In this document: positions 30,646 to 41,099 of the stretch, piece after piece
How positions within the stretch are numbered: position 1 is the first letter of the stretch
Layout of the letters: each line of letters begins with the position of its first letter
DNA from: Plumapathes pennacea
Lineage: Eukaryota > Cnidaria > Anthozoa > Antipatharia > Myriopathidae
Reading direction: 5' to 3'
Assembly (NCBI GenBank): GCA_964036295.1
Contig: OZ038463.1
Location: 24,973,069 to 25,037,068 of the forward strand
DNA length: 64,000 nucleotides
Translations under genes and position numbers: made by a program
Notes under the pieces: model-generated
What the model was told of the DNA's origin: nothing
Databases searched by the model: none
The model's input: only the letters and a program-made list of their open reading frames with translations

Positions 30646-33345
30646 TGATGAATACTTTCACTCGACTCTGAAGACAACTTCCGCTCAGGTAGTCAAAACG
30701 TCAGTCACCAACAACAGCCTTTCTGGAGACTACTCTAACCCGGACAATGACCACCAACCTACTGTTTACACTCCTGGATTCAAACCATTTTGCCATGTTA
30801 CATTCACTTGAACGTTAGAGCGAGCAACTTGCTAACAATTACATAAGCTACGCAACCGTCAGAAAAATATGGGAACAACTCTGATTCAACCACCAGTGCC
30901 GCAATCAGGGCCTTGTTCCAGCTGGACTTTAACTTAAGTCCCCCACTGAACACACAAGAGGCCATCCAGATTGTCAAAACTGCCAGCAGATGACTGATCA
31001 GAGCACGGATCAACAACTGTCACAGGAGACTCAACCACTACAAGACCAAACAGGTGTGTAAACACGAACTACAAAAACAAATACCGACCGACCTACTTAA
31101 CACCCTATTGACAATTACTGACAAAGCGGCCGACAACTACCACAAACAATGCCAACAAAAAATGGAACGCCTACAACAGACAAAAAACCGTAACCGACCT
31201 AAACTGGACGCCACCTGGATAAGAAACATTTCTTCTTGCCCTTTGAACCAAACTGAAACAACATAACGCCAAAACGAATACCAACAGAGACTACTGTATC
31301 CAGCGTTGAGGCTGCCTTGTCTCATAACAGAGACTTGCCTGACACGGCCAAGGATAACATCAGAATTGCCTCTATACATGACAACAACCTGGCCAAAGGT
31401 AAAAAACAAGCACTGAAACGACTACAAAATGACAAAGACATCGTTATACTGCCAGCTGACAAAGGACGAGTGACTGTTGTCATGAACAAAACAGACTACA
31501 ATGACAAAATGGATGCACTTGTCAACGACAAGCAGACGTACAAAGAACTCACTCAAGACCCCTCACCAGCACTACAACGAAAACTGAACACCGAAGTCTT
31601 CACTGAGAAAGACTGACACTATTGACATTCAATGTTACTACCAACTGAGATCTTTGGTGCCACAGTCACCAAAACTCTACAGACTACCTAAACTGCACAA
31701 ACCCAACATACCAATGCAATCCATAGTCTCCTTCTGTGGGTCCCTGATGTACGAACTCTTGAAGTACTTAACGACCATACTGAAACCGCTGACAAACAAC
31801 TCTAAACACAAACCACAGTCTATTAAGAACTTCATCGATGCGATCAAGACAATACAGATACCGAACGACTACAAACTTGTGTCCTTTGATGTGAAATCAC
31901 TGTTCACCAGTATTCCACTTCAGTTGGCACTACAGTGTACTGAAACTGCAATTGAACGCCACATCACCAACTACACTAACAATGCCACTACCCTTACCGA
32001 CAAAAGACGTCATGGAGTTACTAACTCTATGCTTGATTTCCACATACTTCCAGTACAACAGAATACACTACCGACAACTACACAGAACAGCAATGGGTTC
32101 ACTGGTCTGTTATTGTAGTAGAAATTGTGATGCAACCCATTGAAGAACATGCCCTTGCAACCTACAAACAAACGCTGCCTATCAGGCTACGATTTGTTGA
32201 CAATACGTTTACTGCTGTACACAAAGACGACATTGACACCTTCCACAAACACCTGAACAACCAAAACCCTGACATACAGTTCACTAAGGAAATTGAAGAC
32301 AACGGAAAACTTCCATTCTTAGATTGCCTCGTGAGCCACAACAACAGGCTACAAACAACAGTCTACAGAAAACCAACACACTGACAGACTATTTGACAAG
32401 ACTTTTTACAACCCTAATTCACACAAGGCAACCATGATCAAAATTCTGACGAAACGAGCGCAACTACTTTGTGACTCTCTTGACAACTTACTTAACCAGA
32501 CCCAACACCTGGGACATGCTTTTCAGAAGAACAACTACAGCCCAAACTTTGTCAAACGCAACACTCACAAGAACACCATACCCAGCAAAACCACCGACAA
32601 CCAAACCACTGATGACACAATGCCAGTGACCTTGGCCACACTACCGTACATCAGAGGCACCTCTGAGACAATAGCACGTATTCTATGACTTTACAACATC
32701 CAGGTAGCCCACAAACCCATTACAACTCTACACAAGGACAAAGACAAACCCATCAACAGACAGGGAACAGTATACAGAATATCTTGTACTGACTGCAAAG
32801 CCACCTACATTGGTAAAACTGGCAGAAACCTGAACACGAGACTTACTGAACACAAATGAGCCACCAGAAACGGCGACATCAGAAATCACATTTCTGAACA
32901 CCACCGACAGACTGAACACGGCATCAACTGAGACTGCTGAATGCATCACCAGTACCAACTACTACCAACGACTTACACTGGAAAGCTGGTACACAAACAT
33001 AGAACAGAAACCACTCAACAGGTGCCAACAATTACCAGTACCTTACAAACGACTGATAGATGATATCAAACACAACCGAACAAACAATAAACAAATCAAC
33101 AGGACAACAGAACATCAACTGACCAATAGTGAAACACAACCAAGCAGCCTCAACCAACCATAAGCAGACAAAACAGACCAATCACTTCAACAACCAGACA
33201 AATCCCGCCATCTGACAAATACTTTCACTTGACTTTGAAGATGACTTTCGCTCAGGTAGTCAAAACGTCAGTCACCAACAACAGTATATCTGGAGACTAC
33301 TCTAACCTGGACCATCACAACCAACCTATTGATGTATTTTTGTTT
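30612..33345 (+). mobile_element. Penelope-like retroelement 2 with terminal direct repeats
   Basis: Two similar repeats of about 150 bp bound the element (about 30612-30765 and 33180-33335), both with GAATACTTTCACT or a close variant, CTTCCGCTCAGGTAGTCAAA and ACGTCAGTCACC. Between them an A/C-rich strand codes for reverse transcriptase and a GIY-YIG endonuclease. It lies between the MULE fragments at 29.7-29.9 and 33.4-33.9 kb. Confidence 0.8.
31020..32960 (+). pseudogene. Penelope-like reverse transcriptase plus GIY-YIG endonuclease, degenerate
   Basis: In order: RLNHYKTKQVCKHELQKQIP, KALKRLQNDKDIVILPADKG, PKLYRLPKLHKPNIPM, YKLVSFDVKSLFTSIPLQLA (motif A), IRLRFVDNTFTAVH (motif C), IQFTKEIEDNGKLPFLDCLV and QTTVYRKPTH. 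After several stops comes a GIY-YIG nuclease, GTVYRISCTDCKATYIGKTG and NTRLTEHK (about 32767-32860), the domain that nicks target DNA in this class. Stops lie near 31264, 31614, 32116, 32382, 32686 and 32857. The motif C FVDD is FVDN (32193-32204), so the catalytic centre is damaged too. Confidence 0.9.
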
Positions 33346-33355
33346 ACCTTTTCCA

Positions 33356-33890
33356 GGATCAAGAGTTAGGCCTCCAGACCACCTACATGGCTGACAAAGG
33401 GAGTTACAAGTTTATTAGGAAGGTAATGGCATTGCCCTTCTTGCCACACCATAAGATTCAGGAGCAATTCGACCACCTTAAACAACAAGCGGAAGCATGT
33501 TAACAAGACCGAATCATCAGGTTGATAGACTACGTCCAGAGGCAGTGGATAGAAAGCATGATGTTCATCCCAAAAGACTGGAGTGTGTACCAGAAGGCAG
33601 TGAGGAGCAAAAACGACTTGGAGGGCTGGCACAATGCATTACATCGTCGGGCAAACGGCCGCTGCCAGCTTCCTTTCTATACGTTGATCGAGCTGCTGCA
33701 TCAGGAGTGGCAGCACTGCATATCCGTCTTGTTGGAGAACCGAAACTACAACGGAATCCAGAGGAGGAAATACCACCAGCTCCAGGGAAGGCTCTTTGAG
33801 CAATGGTCGCTTTACGCCAACCGGGAAAAGACGGCAGCCCAACTACTAACAGCCTGCTCAAAATTGAATGGTCCACCAAGAAGGGAGTGA
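33356..33890 (+). pseudogene. MULE transposase C-terminal part
   Basis: After TTTTCCAG the frames read LGLQTTYMADKGSYKFIRKV and MALPFLPHHKIQEQFDHLKQ, then in a second frame from 33522 MIDYVQRQWIESMMFIPKDW, NDLEGWHNALHRRANGRCQL and PFYTLIELLHQEWQHCI, ending with a stop at 33888. The NNxVEGWHN-like motif and the Leu-rich C-terminus are characteristic of FLYWCH-MULE transposases. It completes the gene whose N-terminal parts are at 28.5-29.9 kb. Confidence 0.8.
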
Positions 33891-34084
33891 GCGGTAACTT
33901 AATCGTTAGGATTTCCAAGATTTGGATTTTTTTCTGAACCATTTTATGTACAAGTCATAGTGCCCACGGGTCGTGGTGCACAGATCACAACATTATCATG
34001 CTCATTTCAAATGTAATTCTGTTCATTGTTACAGTTTATATCTTAGCACTTCCAGATCATGCACAGCCAACATATGTGCATGTT

Positions 34085-34365
34085 GGCTTCAAACCAAATA
34101 GTTGTTAGGTTACAGGTTTACAGCAACAAATGATATATTGTTAGGTACAGACTGTTAAAGTAGAAGAAATGCTTACAGTAATAGGTTGCAGACTTGTCAC
34201 AAAAAATGGTTGTTAGGTTACAGCTGTGTAACAATATTGATTGTTACAGTGTTACAACAAAATGTTTATTAGGTTTCAGTTCTGCAACAAATGATTGTCT
34301 CAACATTTCAGTGTTAAAACAAAATGGTTGTTACGTTACAATTTTACAACAAAATAGAATTATTA
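34085..34365 (+). repeat. Degenerate tandem repeat of GTTGTTAGGTTACAG units
   Basis: Variants of GGTTGTTAGGTTACAG followed by TTACAACAAAAT recur at irregular spacing of about 55-65 bp from about 34100 to 34355. The units are diverged. The following 800 bp to 35150 contain no recognised feature. Confidence 0.55.
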
Positions 34366-35154
34366 TTAAAATGGTTTAATATAATTTCTGGTACAAATAA
34401 ACTTGTACTGCTCAATGTGATTAATAAAGTTGTGTATTTTCTCTAAAATTTACTTATCCAGTTACTGACAATGTCAATACATCTCTTGATGTAAACCAGT
34501 ACACATGCCTTGCCACCTTTATTCCAATAGCTATTCGCATGTTTAGACAATAAACTGTAAGACAGCAAGGGCAATTTCCCCACAAACAACAAATCTGCCA
34601 ACTATTGAGAAATTTCTTGCTTACATAGCTTGTTCCCACTCCTCCATGGGTGCACATGCTAAGCTGTACAAACAACAGTATTTCACTTCCAATTTGGAAT
34701 CCCTAGTAATAAGGTCTTGTTTGAGCACTACAGCATTTCTTACTTAGATATCTGCTATTTTGTAAATGCAAAGCTTGGTAGTAACACATTCAAGACATAA
34801 GACAGTCTCCTCCATAGCTCTCTTGCAGTGCTCAGACACTGTTTCCATGAGGGATTTGTCATGTCATCAAGCAAAAGGAAACACAACCACTTTGATATCA
34901 GAGTATTCTTTGGTAAACAGAAGTTGAAAAGCAGGAGGTATAGAAACCACAAGCTCAGGAGGCTTTCCGATTGTTCAACTTGTCTTGCGTAATCACGCAG
35001 ACTATGGTGATGATGAAGACAAGATGATAGTGATTCAGACCTATATACTATGTATGGCAGCATTCCTTTTTTTCAATAGATAATCTTTAGAAGAATATTT
35101 ATCTCTACATTAACATCACCAAACTATACATACAGTACTGTGCAAAAGTAATGG

Positions 35155-35780
35155 CAGCGAAATTCGACAAATTTCATTCTTTGTTCTCACGAAATTTCGT
35201 CGAAATTTCAAACAAAATTTCGCAAGTCCAAACAAAATTTCGAACCAAATTTGGAAGTCCAAACGAAATCTCGAACAAAATTTCGGAAATCCAAACGAAA
35301 TTTCAAACAAAATTTCGCAAGTCCAAACAAAATTTCGAACAAAATTTTGCAAGGTCAAACGAAATTTCGCAAATCCAAACGAAATTTTTTCGGACCCGCT
35401 CAAAAATTCGACAAAGGCTTCGCAAGTTTTTTTAAAACCGCCTATTGTTATAAAGGCGGTTACACTTCAAATGGATCGACGCCTTCCGCTTATCATTTCA
35501 ACAAAACCTTGGATTTAAGCCTTCAAACAAGTGTTTGTTTCAAGTCCATTGAGAAAGCATCGATGTCCTCAATGAAATTTCACTCGAAATTCCGTGCAAT
35601 ATTTCGACAAGAGTGAAATTTCGTTCTGCTCAACGAAATTTCGCTTGAAAATTTGCGCAAAATTTCACCGGCAAGAGCGAAATTTCGATGTCCTCAACAA
35701 AATTTCACTCGAAATTTCGTTCTGCTCAATGAAATTTCGCCAACAAGAGCGAAATTTCATTATTCTTAACGAAATACTCT
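35155..35780. repeat. GAAATTTCG-rich palindromic repeat region
   Basis: Many copies of the self-complementary core CGAAATTTCG or its halves are spaced by AAGTCCAAA-type linkers, giving a rough 24-28-bp period at 35190-35400, and again at 35570-35770. Between the two blocks lies a unit with the hairpin AACCGCCT/AGGCGGTT (35436-35443, 35454-35461), also found at 47.1 kb. The BEL element inserted at its right edge. Confidence 0.8.
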
Positions 35781-36025
35781 TGTGGCGACCGGAAGTTGGC
35801 TTATTACGTTACAGTTGTTTTTGTATCGCTTGTTGTAGGCATCACGTGCTGCGCGCGTGATCAATGAACCTTGAACACTTAATTGGGGGCGTAATTAAGA
35901 AACGAGAGAGCAAGAGCGGGTTTTGAGATCGAGAGTGAACGAAATCAGTTTGAGAGAGTTGTGAGTGATTAAAACTAGTTAACCAACCGCGAGTTTCCTT
36001 TGTTGGCGTGAACCAATTCCCGACA
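35781..36025 (+). repeat. 5' LTR of BEL/Pao element
   Basis: Starts TGTGGCGACC and ends CCCGACA (TG...CA), 245 bp, and matches the 3' LTR. It should contain the promoter. No perfect TATA box was noted. Confidence 0.95.
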
Positions 36026-36029
36026 AAAG

Positions 36030-36047
36030 TGGCGACCCTGCCAGGAC
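36030..36047 (+). promoter_or_regulatory. Putative primer-binding site
   Basis: TGGCGACCCTGCCAGGAC begins four bases after the 5' LTR. The initial TGG would pair with the CCA end of a tRNA. I could not assign the tRNA. Confidence 0.6.
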
Positions 36048-36105
36048 AGCGAGTAGAAGAATATAACTTGGAAAAGCGGGACGTGGAGCCCGTAAACAAT
36101 CAACA

Positions 36106-37446
36106 ATGGCAGAGCTAGACCAGGCGTTGAAGAAGATCAACGCAAAGTGGAAAATGCTGAAGTTTACGCAGGAAGATATACCAAGAATCCGAGAGAAAAA
36201 CTACTTGAAAGCGTTGGAACGTCTGCAGAAGGTTCTGGAAGAACAGATCGACGGCGTGCATGAACAGATTGTACAAGTACAAACAATGAGATTTGAGAAA
36301 GGAGATGAGCCGGAGGAGATTAGGAAATGGACCCGTGAGATCGAAGAGAAAGCAGCTGAATTTGACGAGGCTGTGGAAGAGGTGAGAACGGTGACGGCGA
36401 ACCTACGCGACAAGGCGTTGCAGGAAACGAGAGACCAAGATGAAAAGAAAGAAGAAGAGAAGCGAAGACAACGTTTCGAAGACGAGATGAGACTCCAGGA
36501 GGCCAAATTAGCAGTCCAACAAGAATTCGAGAAGAAGAGGGAGGAGGCTCGGAGTAAATCCCTGAAAGAAAGCGGAGCCAAACTACCGAAGCTAATAATC
36601 ACGAAGTTCCAAGGAACTCATCTTGACTGGCAAAGGTTTTGGAGCCAATTCGAGACGGAAATCGACAAGGCTGACATAACACAGGTAGCTAAGTTTTCTT
36701 ACCTCAAGGAGCTACTCGCTTCTAAAGTGCGAGCGTCAGTGGATGGCCTGCCTTACAATTCCGAGGGCTACGAACGAGCAAAAAACATCCTAAAGGAAAA
36801 GTATGGGAAAGCGAGCGAAGTGGCTAACACGCACATGCAGTGTGTCATCGCCTTACCCACCATACAGGGATCGCAGCCAGTGAAGATACACGATTTTCAC
36901 GAGAAGCTCTCAACCAACATTCAGACGCTGGAAACAATGGGAAGGGCCAAAGAGATCAACGGCTACGTCCGAGCCACCTTAGACAAGCTACCGGGCATCA
37001 GAGCAGACCTGGTGCGACTGGATGACGATTGGCAGGAGTGGGGTTTTTCCCAGATGCTTGAGGCGCTTCGAAAATGGTGTGACAGGAACCCGTTGCCTTC
37101 GCCTTCTGACCAATCAAGCAACGACCGTATCCCACCCAAGCAGCCTAAACGAGAGAGGGTCTTTCACTCAAGGCAGGAAGAATGGACGCCAAAACCGTGT
37201 GTTTACTGTGAGTCCGCCGATCACAAGTCTGTCCACTGTGACAAAATAGTGAGCGTGACAGGGAGGAGGAAGCACCTCAGCGAGAAAAGGTTGTGTTTTA
37301 ACTGTACCGGCACTAAGCACCGGGCCACAGATTGGAGAACCCGGAGAACCGATCGCCGAGCTAACTACATTGGGCTGGACGATGATGTCAGCAGGGAAGG
37401 AAGCAAGTCTAGGCGGCGCTTACCTTACCAGAACCTCGGCGGCTGA
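36106..37446 (+). CDS. BEL/Pao Gag, 446 residues, 3' end altered by deletion
   Basis: Starts at ATG 36106 (MAELDQALKKINAKWKMLKF). Residues 1-160 are predicted coiled coil, very rich in Glu/Lys. The Pao gag core (DUF1759-like) follows from about 160: LPKLIITKFQGTHLDWQRFW, then FSYLKELLASKVRASVDGLP. At the end, CVYCESADHKSVHC fits a CCHC-like zinc knuckle, and a second one begins CFNCTGTKHRATD but has W in place of the last Cys. At that point the sequence jumps to what is normally downstream of the protease, in a different frame, so the last 20 residues are junk. Gag forms the particle and packages RNA. Confidence 0.9.
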   Translation: MAELDQALKKINAKWKMLKFTQEDIPRIREKNYLKALERLQKVLEEQIDGVHEQIVQVQTMRFEKGDEPEEIRKWTREIEEKAAEFDEAVEEVRTVTANLRDKALQETRDQDEKKEEEKRRQRFEDEMRLQEAKLAVQQEFEKKREEARSKSLKESGAKLPKLIITKFQGTHLDWQRFWSQFETEIDKADITQVAKFSYLKELLASKVRASVDGLPYNSEGYERAKNILKEKYGKASEVANTHMQCVIALPTIQGSQPVKIHDFHEKLSTNIQTLETMGRAKEINGYVRATLDKLPGIRADLVRLDDDWQEWGFSQMLEALRKWCDRNPLPSPSDQSSNDRIPPKQPKRERVFHSRQEEWTPKPCVYCESADHKSVHCDKIVSVTGRRKHLSEKRLCFNCTGTKHRATDWRTRRTDRRANYIGLDDDVSREGSKSRRRLPYQNLGG

Positions 37447-40400
37447 TTACGAACAGCTAAGCAGCTTAGATGTTTTAGGCCTTCAGGACAGACCAGGTGG
37501 CGATCAGCAATCCGTGTACGACGATTTCAAAGAACAACTGAGACGAAGCGAGGAAGGATGGTATGAGACGGGGTTACTATGGAAACAAGGTCACGACCCC
37601 CTCCCAACCAATAAGCATGGGAGTCTGAGAAGACTGGAAAGCCTGATCAAGAAACTGCAAAGGGAACCCAACCTCCTGGCTCAGTATGATGAAGTCATTC
37701 AAGACCAGTTAGCGAAGGGAATGGTAGAGAAAGTAACCTGTGACCCAGTGGGAAGAGAATTCTACATTCCTCACAAGGCCGTGATAAGAGAGTCAGCAGA
37801 ATCCACCAAACTGCGAATTGTTTTCGACGCATCTGCAAGATCAAACGAGAAGAGTCCTTCGCTGAACGACTGCCTGGAGACGGGACCACCCCTACAAAAC
37901 TTGCTGTGGAATGTGCTAGTGAGAAACCGTTTGAAACCTGTAGCATTGGCTGGCGACCTCAAGCAGGCGTTCTTGCAAGTTCGCATTCGGCAGGAAGATC
38001 GAGATGCCTTGAGATTTCATTGGATCAAGGACAGAGACACCGCAAATGTAGAAGTCTTGAGGTTTACCCGCGCACTGTTCGGTCTCGTGCAGTCACCATT
38101 CTTGTTAGGAGGGACCCTGCATCACCACTTGGAAAGCCTGAAAGGAAGGTACCCCAGTGAAATAGAAGAAATTGAGAAGAGCTTGTACGTCGACGACGTT
38201 ATCACCGGAGGAGAAACCACGGACGAGGTGCACAAACTAAAAGGAACGGCTGTTGAGATATTTGGAGAAGCACAGTTTGAACTGCACAAGTGGCACTCAA
38301 ATGAACCTGAGCTGGAAGCAAGTGGTGAGCCGGAAGATGGAAAGCAAAGCTATGCCAAGGAACAATTCGGAGTCAAACCAGGGGAAACCAAAATGTTGGG
38401 ATTACCATGGAACAAAACCGAAGACACAGTCGCTGTGATGTTTCCAGAGGCCCCCCCTGAAGTGACCAAAAGAGAAATACTGCGGTTCCTTGCTTCAGTG
38501 TACGACCCACTTGGCCTAGCATCACCAGTAACCCTCGTGGGGAAGCTTGTGTACCGAGAAGTTTGTGAACAACACCTATCGTGGGACCAGGAAGTGCTCG
38601 AGAGCATGACAAAGCAGTGGACCAAATTCCAGAAGAGTCTATCAGACCGAGTTCAAGTCCCGCGCAGCTTAGCAGCCTTTCAAGAAACCATCGAAGCAAT
38701 CGATTTGCACGTGTTTGGAGACACCAGCGGAGTGGGAACAGCAGCTGCCGTGTATGCAGTGGTCCACCAAGCCACCGGCATCAACCAAGGATTGCTGGCA
38801 GCAAAAGCAAGGTTGGCAAAGAAGGGGCTGACTATTCCAAGATTGGAACTCGTCTCTGCACACATGGCGGCAAACTTGGTTGAAAACGTGAAGAACGCTC
38901 TTCAAGGTCAACCAGTGAGATCAGTTCATGGATGGCTAGACAGCACCGTAGCCCTTCATTGGATTAAAGGAGGAAGGACTACCTACAAACAGTTCGTGGC
39001 AAACAGAGTGAGCAAGATCAGGGACAAAGACTACATCAAATGGAGACATGTGGGCACCGACCAGAATCCCGCTGATGTTGGCAGCAGAGGCTGCGGAGCA
39101 GACAAGTTACCCGAGTTATGGCTGAAAGGACCCAGGTGGCTGACAAATCCTGACCACTGGCCAGTTGAGGTGGTTACAGAACCAAGCAAGGAAACAGAGG
39201 CAGAAACCAAACTGCAGAAAGAAGTATTCGCGACTGCTGTGGAGACCAAGAATGAGCTTGATGAGATTTTGGGGAAGCACAGCTTCTGGATGACGGTCAG
39301 AGTTACAGCATGGATCAGGAGGTTCCTCGACAACTGCAAGTTGAACAAATCAACGCGAGTCGGCGGTCCGTTGTCGACAGGTGAAACAAACAAGCAAATT
39401 CAATGGTGGGTCAAGAGAGCCCAAGGAAGCTACGATGGGACAGAGAAGTTCAAGCAAGACCAGTTGAGGCTCAACCTACAGAAGGACAGTAAGGGACTGT
39501 ACGAGTGCCGCGGCCGAATACAAGGAAGCTACCCAACTTATCTACCGCCTAGTGCACTGTTATCTGAGAAGTTGGTTCAAGACGCGCACACACTGACGAT
39601 GCATGGGGGAGTTGGTCTAACTATGGCTCTCATCAGACGTGACTATTGGATACCTCGGCTGCGACAGTTGACCAAGAAAGCAATTAGAGGCTGTTATGGA
39701 TGTAAGAAGTTCCAAGCAACAGCGTTCCGTTGCCCGCCACCTGGAAACTTGCCAGTTGACCGCACCGTTGGTTCAGTCCCCTTCCAGGTACTGGGTGTTG
39801 ACTACGCCGGTCCAATAACCTACAAGATCAGTAAGAAGAAAGATGGCAAGGCCTACATCTTGTTGTTTGCCTGCAGCCTCACCCGAGCCATCCACCTCGA
39901 GTTACTGAATGATCAAACCACTGAGGGATTTATCAGAAGCCTGAAGCGCTTCATAGCGAGGAGGGGCAGACCTCAAAAGGTGTACTCGGACAACGGAAGA
40001 AGTTTTGTCGCTGCCGCAAAATGGTTGAAAGCTATCCTGAAAGACGAGAAACTGCAAGACTACCTGGCTCACCAGAACATCGCATGGCAGTTTAACCTGA
40101 GCAGAGCGCCCTGGTGGGGTGGGCAGTTCGAACGAATGGTGGGGCTTGTGAAGCGAGCCATGTTCAAGTCTGTTGGACGAGCGAATTTAACGTGGAACGA
40201 GCTGGAAGAAGTCATCCTGGATGTTGAAATCACAATCAACAACCGTCCTTTGACCTACGTAGAAGATGACATCCAGCTACCCGTGCTAACACCATACGCC
40301 ATGGTGTTTGGCCAGCCAAACCTCTTACCAGAAGATGCCGACTCCATCGAAAACCCGGACCTGAGGAAACGAGCCAAATATCTTCGGCGTTGCAAAGATG

Positions 40401-40801
40401 TGCTGTGGTCCAGATGGACAGGAGAGTACGTGAAGAGTTTGAGAGAGAGGCATAACCTAAATCACCACAAGGAAGAGCTGCAAATCAAGCCTGGTGACGT
40501 AGTTCTGATCCAGAGCGATGAAAGAAATAGAGGGAAGTGGAATATCGGAGTGGTGGTAAAGTTGATCAAAGGGAGAGATGGCATTGTCAGGGCAGCAAGA
40601 CTGAGGGCAGGGAAAAGCTTTTTGGAGCGAGCAATCCAGCAGCTATGCCCCATGGAGTTGTCTTGTGACCGTTTGCAGGAACCACAACTGGAAGTCCCAG
40701 CACTGAATCCCAGGGCCAGAGAGTTCGCACCCAGGAGAGCGGCTGCTGCTGCTATGCAACGTATTAAGAACATCACTGATCAAGAGACACAATCAAGTTG
40801 A
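37370..40801 (+). CDS. BEL/Pao Pol without protease: RT, RNase H, integrase
   Basis: Open frame of 1143 residues starting in the pre-RT region (GWTMMSAGKEA); the same frame is readable upstream from about 37331 (IGEPGEPIAELTTLGW). Reverse transcriptase: VALAGDLKQAFLQV (motif A, Asp196) and LYVDDVITGG (catalytic YVDD, 273-276). RNase H region: LHVFGDTSGVG, IPRLELVSAHMA, WLDSTVALHWI and GTDQNPADVGSRG. Integrase: HTLTMHGG with CYGC (zinc part), then GVDYAGP, VYSDNGRSF and GGQFERMVG (DDE acids). A DUF5641-like C-terminus has LQIKPGDVVLIQSDERNRGK. It overlaps gag by 77 nt in another frame, an overlap created by the deletion. No stop breaks it. Confidence 0.92.
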   Translation: MGWTMMSAGKEASLGGAYLTRTSAADYEQLSSLDVLGLQDRPGGDQQSVYDDFKEQLRRSEEGWYETGLLWKQGHDPLPTNKHGSLRRLESLIKKLQREPNLLAQYDEVIQDQLAKGMVEKVTCDPVGREFYIPHKAVIRESAESTKLRIVFDASARSNEKSPSLNDCLETGPPLQNLLWNVLVRNRLKPVALAGDLKQAFLQVRIRQEDRDALRFHWIKDRDTANVEVLRFTRALFGLVQSPFLLGGTLHHHLESLKGRYPSEIEEIEKSLYVDDVITGGETTDEVHKLKGTAVEIFGEAQFELHKWHSNEPELEASGEPEDGKQSYAKEQFGVKPGETKMLGLPWNKTEDTVAVMFPEAPPEVTKREILRFLASVYDPLGLASPVTLVGKLVYREVCEQHLSWDQEVLESMTKQWTKFQKSLSDRVQVPRSLAAFQETIEAIDLHVFGDTSGVGTAAAVYAVVHQATGINQGLLAAKARLAKKGLTIPRLELVSAHMAANLVENVKNALQGQPVRSVHGWLDSTVALHWIKGGRTTYKQFVANRVSKIRDKDYIKWRHVGTDQNPADVGSRGCGADKLPELWLKGPRWLTNPDHWPVEVVTEPSKETEAETKLQKEVFATAVETKNELDEILGKHSFWMTVRVTAWIRRFLDNCKLNKSTRVGGPLSTGETNKQIQWWVKRAQGSYDGTEKFKQDQLRLNLQKDSKGLYECRGRIQGSYPTYLPPSALLSEKLVQDAHTLTMHGGVGLTMALIRRDYWIPRLRQLTKKAIRGCYGCKKFQATAFRCPPPGNLPVDRTVGSVPFQVLGVDYAGPITYKISKKKDGKAYILLFACSLTRAIHLELLNDQTTEGFIRSLKRFIARRGRPQKVYSDNGRSFVAAAKWLKAILKDEKLQDYLAHQNIAWQFNLSRAPWWGGQFERMVGLVKRAMFKSVGRANLTWNELEEVILDVEITINNRPLTYVEDDIQLPVLTPYAMVFGQPNLLPEDADSIENPDLRKRAKYLRRCKDVLWSRWTGEYVKSLRERHNLNHHKEELQIKPGDVVLIQSDERNRGKWNIGVVVKLIKGRDGIVRAARLRAGKSFLERAIQQLCPMELSCDRLQEPQLEVPALNPRAREFAPRRAAAAAMQRIKNITDQETQSS

Positions 40802-40831
40802 ACAGTTGTGATGTATTTGATACCCAGGGAA

Positions 40832-40847
40832 TCAAATAGGGGGAGTG
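40832..40847 (+). promoter_or_regulatory. Polypurine tract
   Basis: The purine-rich AAATAGGGGGAGTG ends directly before the 3' LTR, the expected primer for plus-strand DNA synthesis. Confidence 0.8.
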
Positions 40848-41092
40848 TGTGGCGACCGGAAGTTGGCTTATTACGTTACAGTTGTTTTTGTATCGCTTGT
40901 TGTAGGCATCACGTGCTGCGCGCGTGATCAATGAACCTTGAACACTTAATTGGGGGCGTAATTAAGAAACGAGAGAGCAAGAGCGGGTTTTGAGATCGAG
41001 AGTGAACGAAATCAGTTTGAGAGAGTTGTGAGTGATTAAAACTAGTTAACCAACCGCGAGTTTCCTTTGTTGGCGTGAACCAATTCCCGACA
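40848..41092 (+). repeat. 3' LTR of BEL/Pao element
   Basis: 245 bp, the same by eye as 35781-36025 over the full length. CTCT follows, matching the CTCT before the 5' LTR. Confidence 0.95.
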
Positions 41093-41099
41093 CTCTTGT

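Larger units (their letters stand above)
35781..41092 (+). mobile_element. BEL/Pao LTR retrotransposon, protease-deleted, very young
   Basis: Complete unit with two 245-bp LTRs, primer-binding site, gag, pol and polypurine tract, flanked by CTCT on both sides (35777-35780 and 41093-41096). The LTRs appear identical by eye, so insertion was recent. Gag and pol are open, but the stretch between the gag zinc knuckles and the pre-RT region, where the aspartic protease should be, is absent. It should depend on other copies to move. Confidence 0.92.

Noticed and set aside
35155-35780. CRISPR-like array
   Set aside because: Units are palindromic, irregular and diverged, there are no unique equal-length spacers, and the genome is animal.
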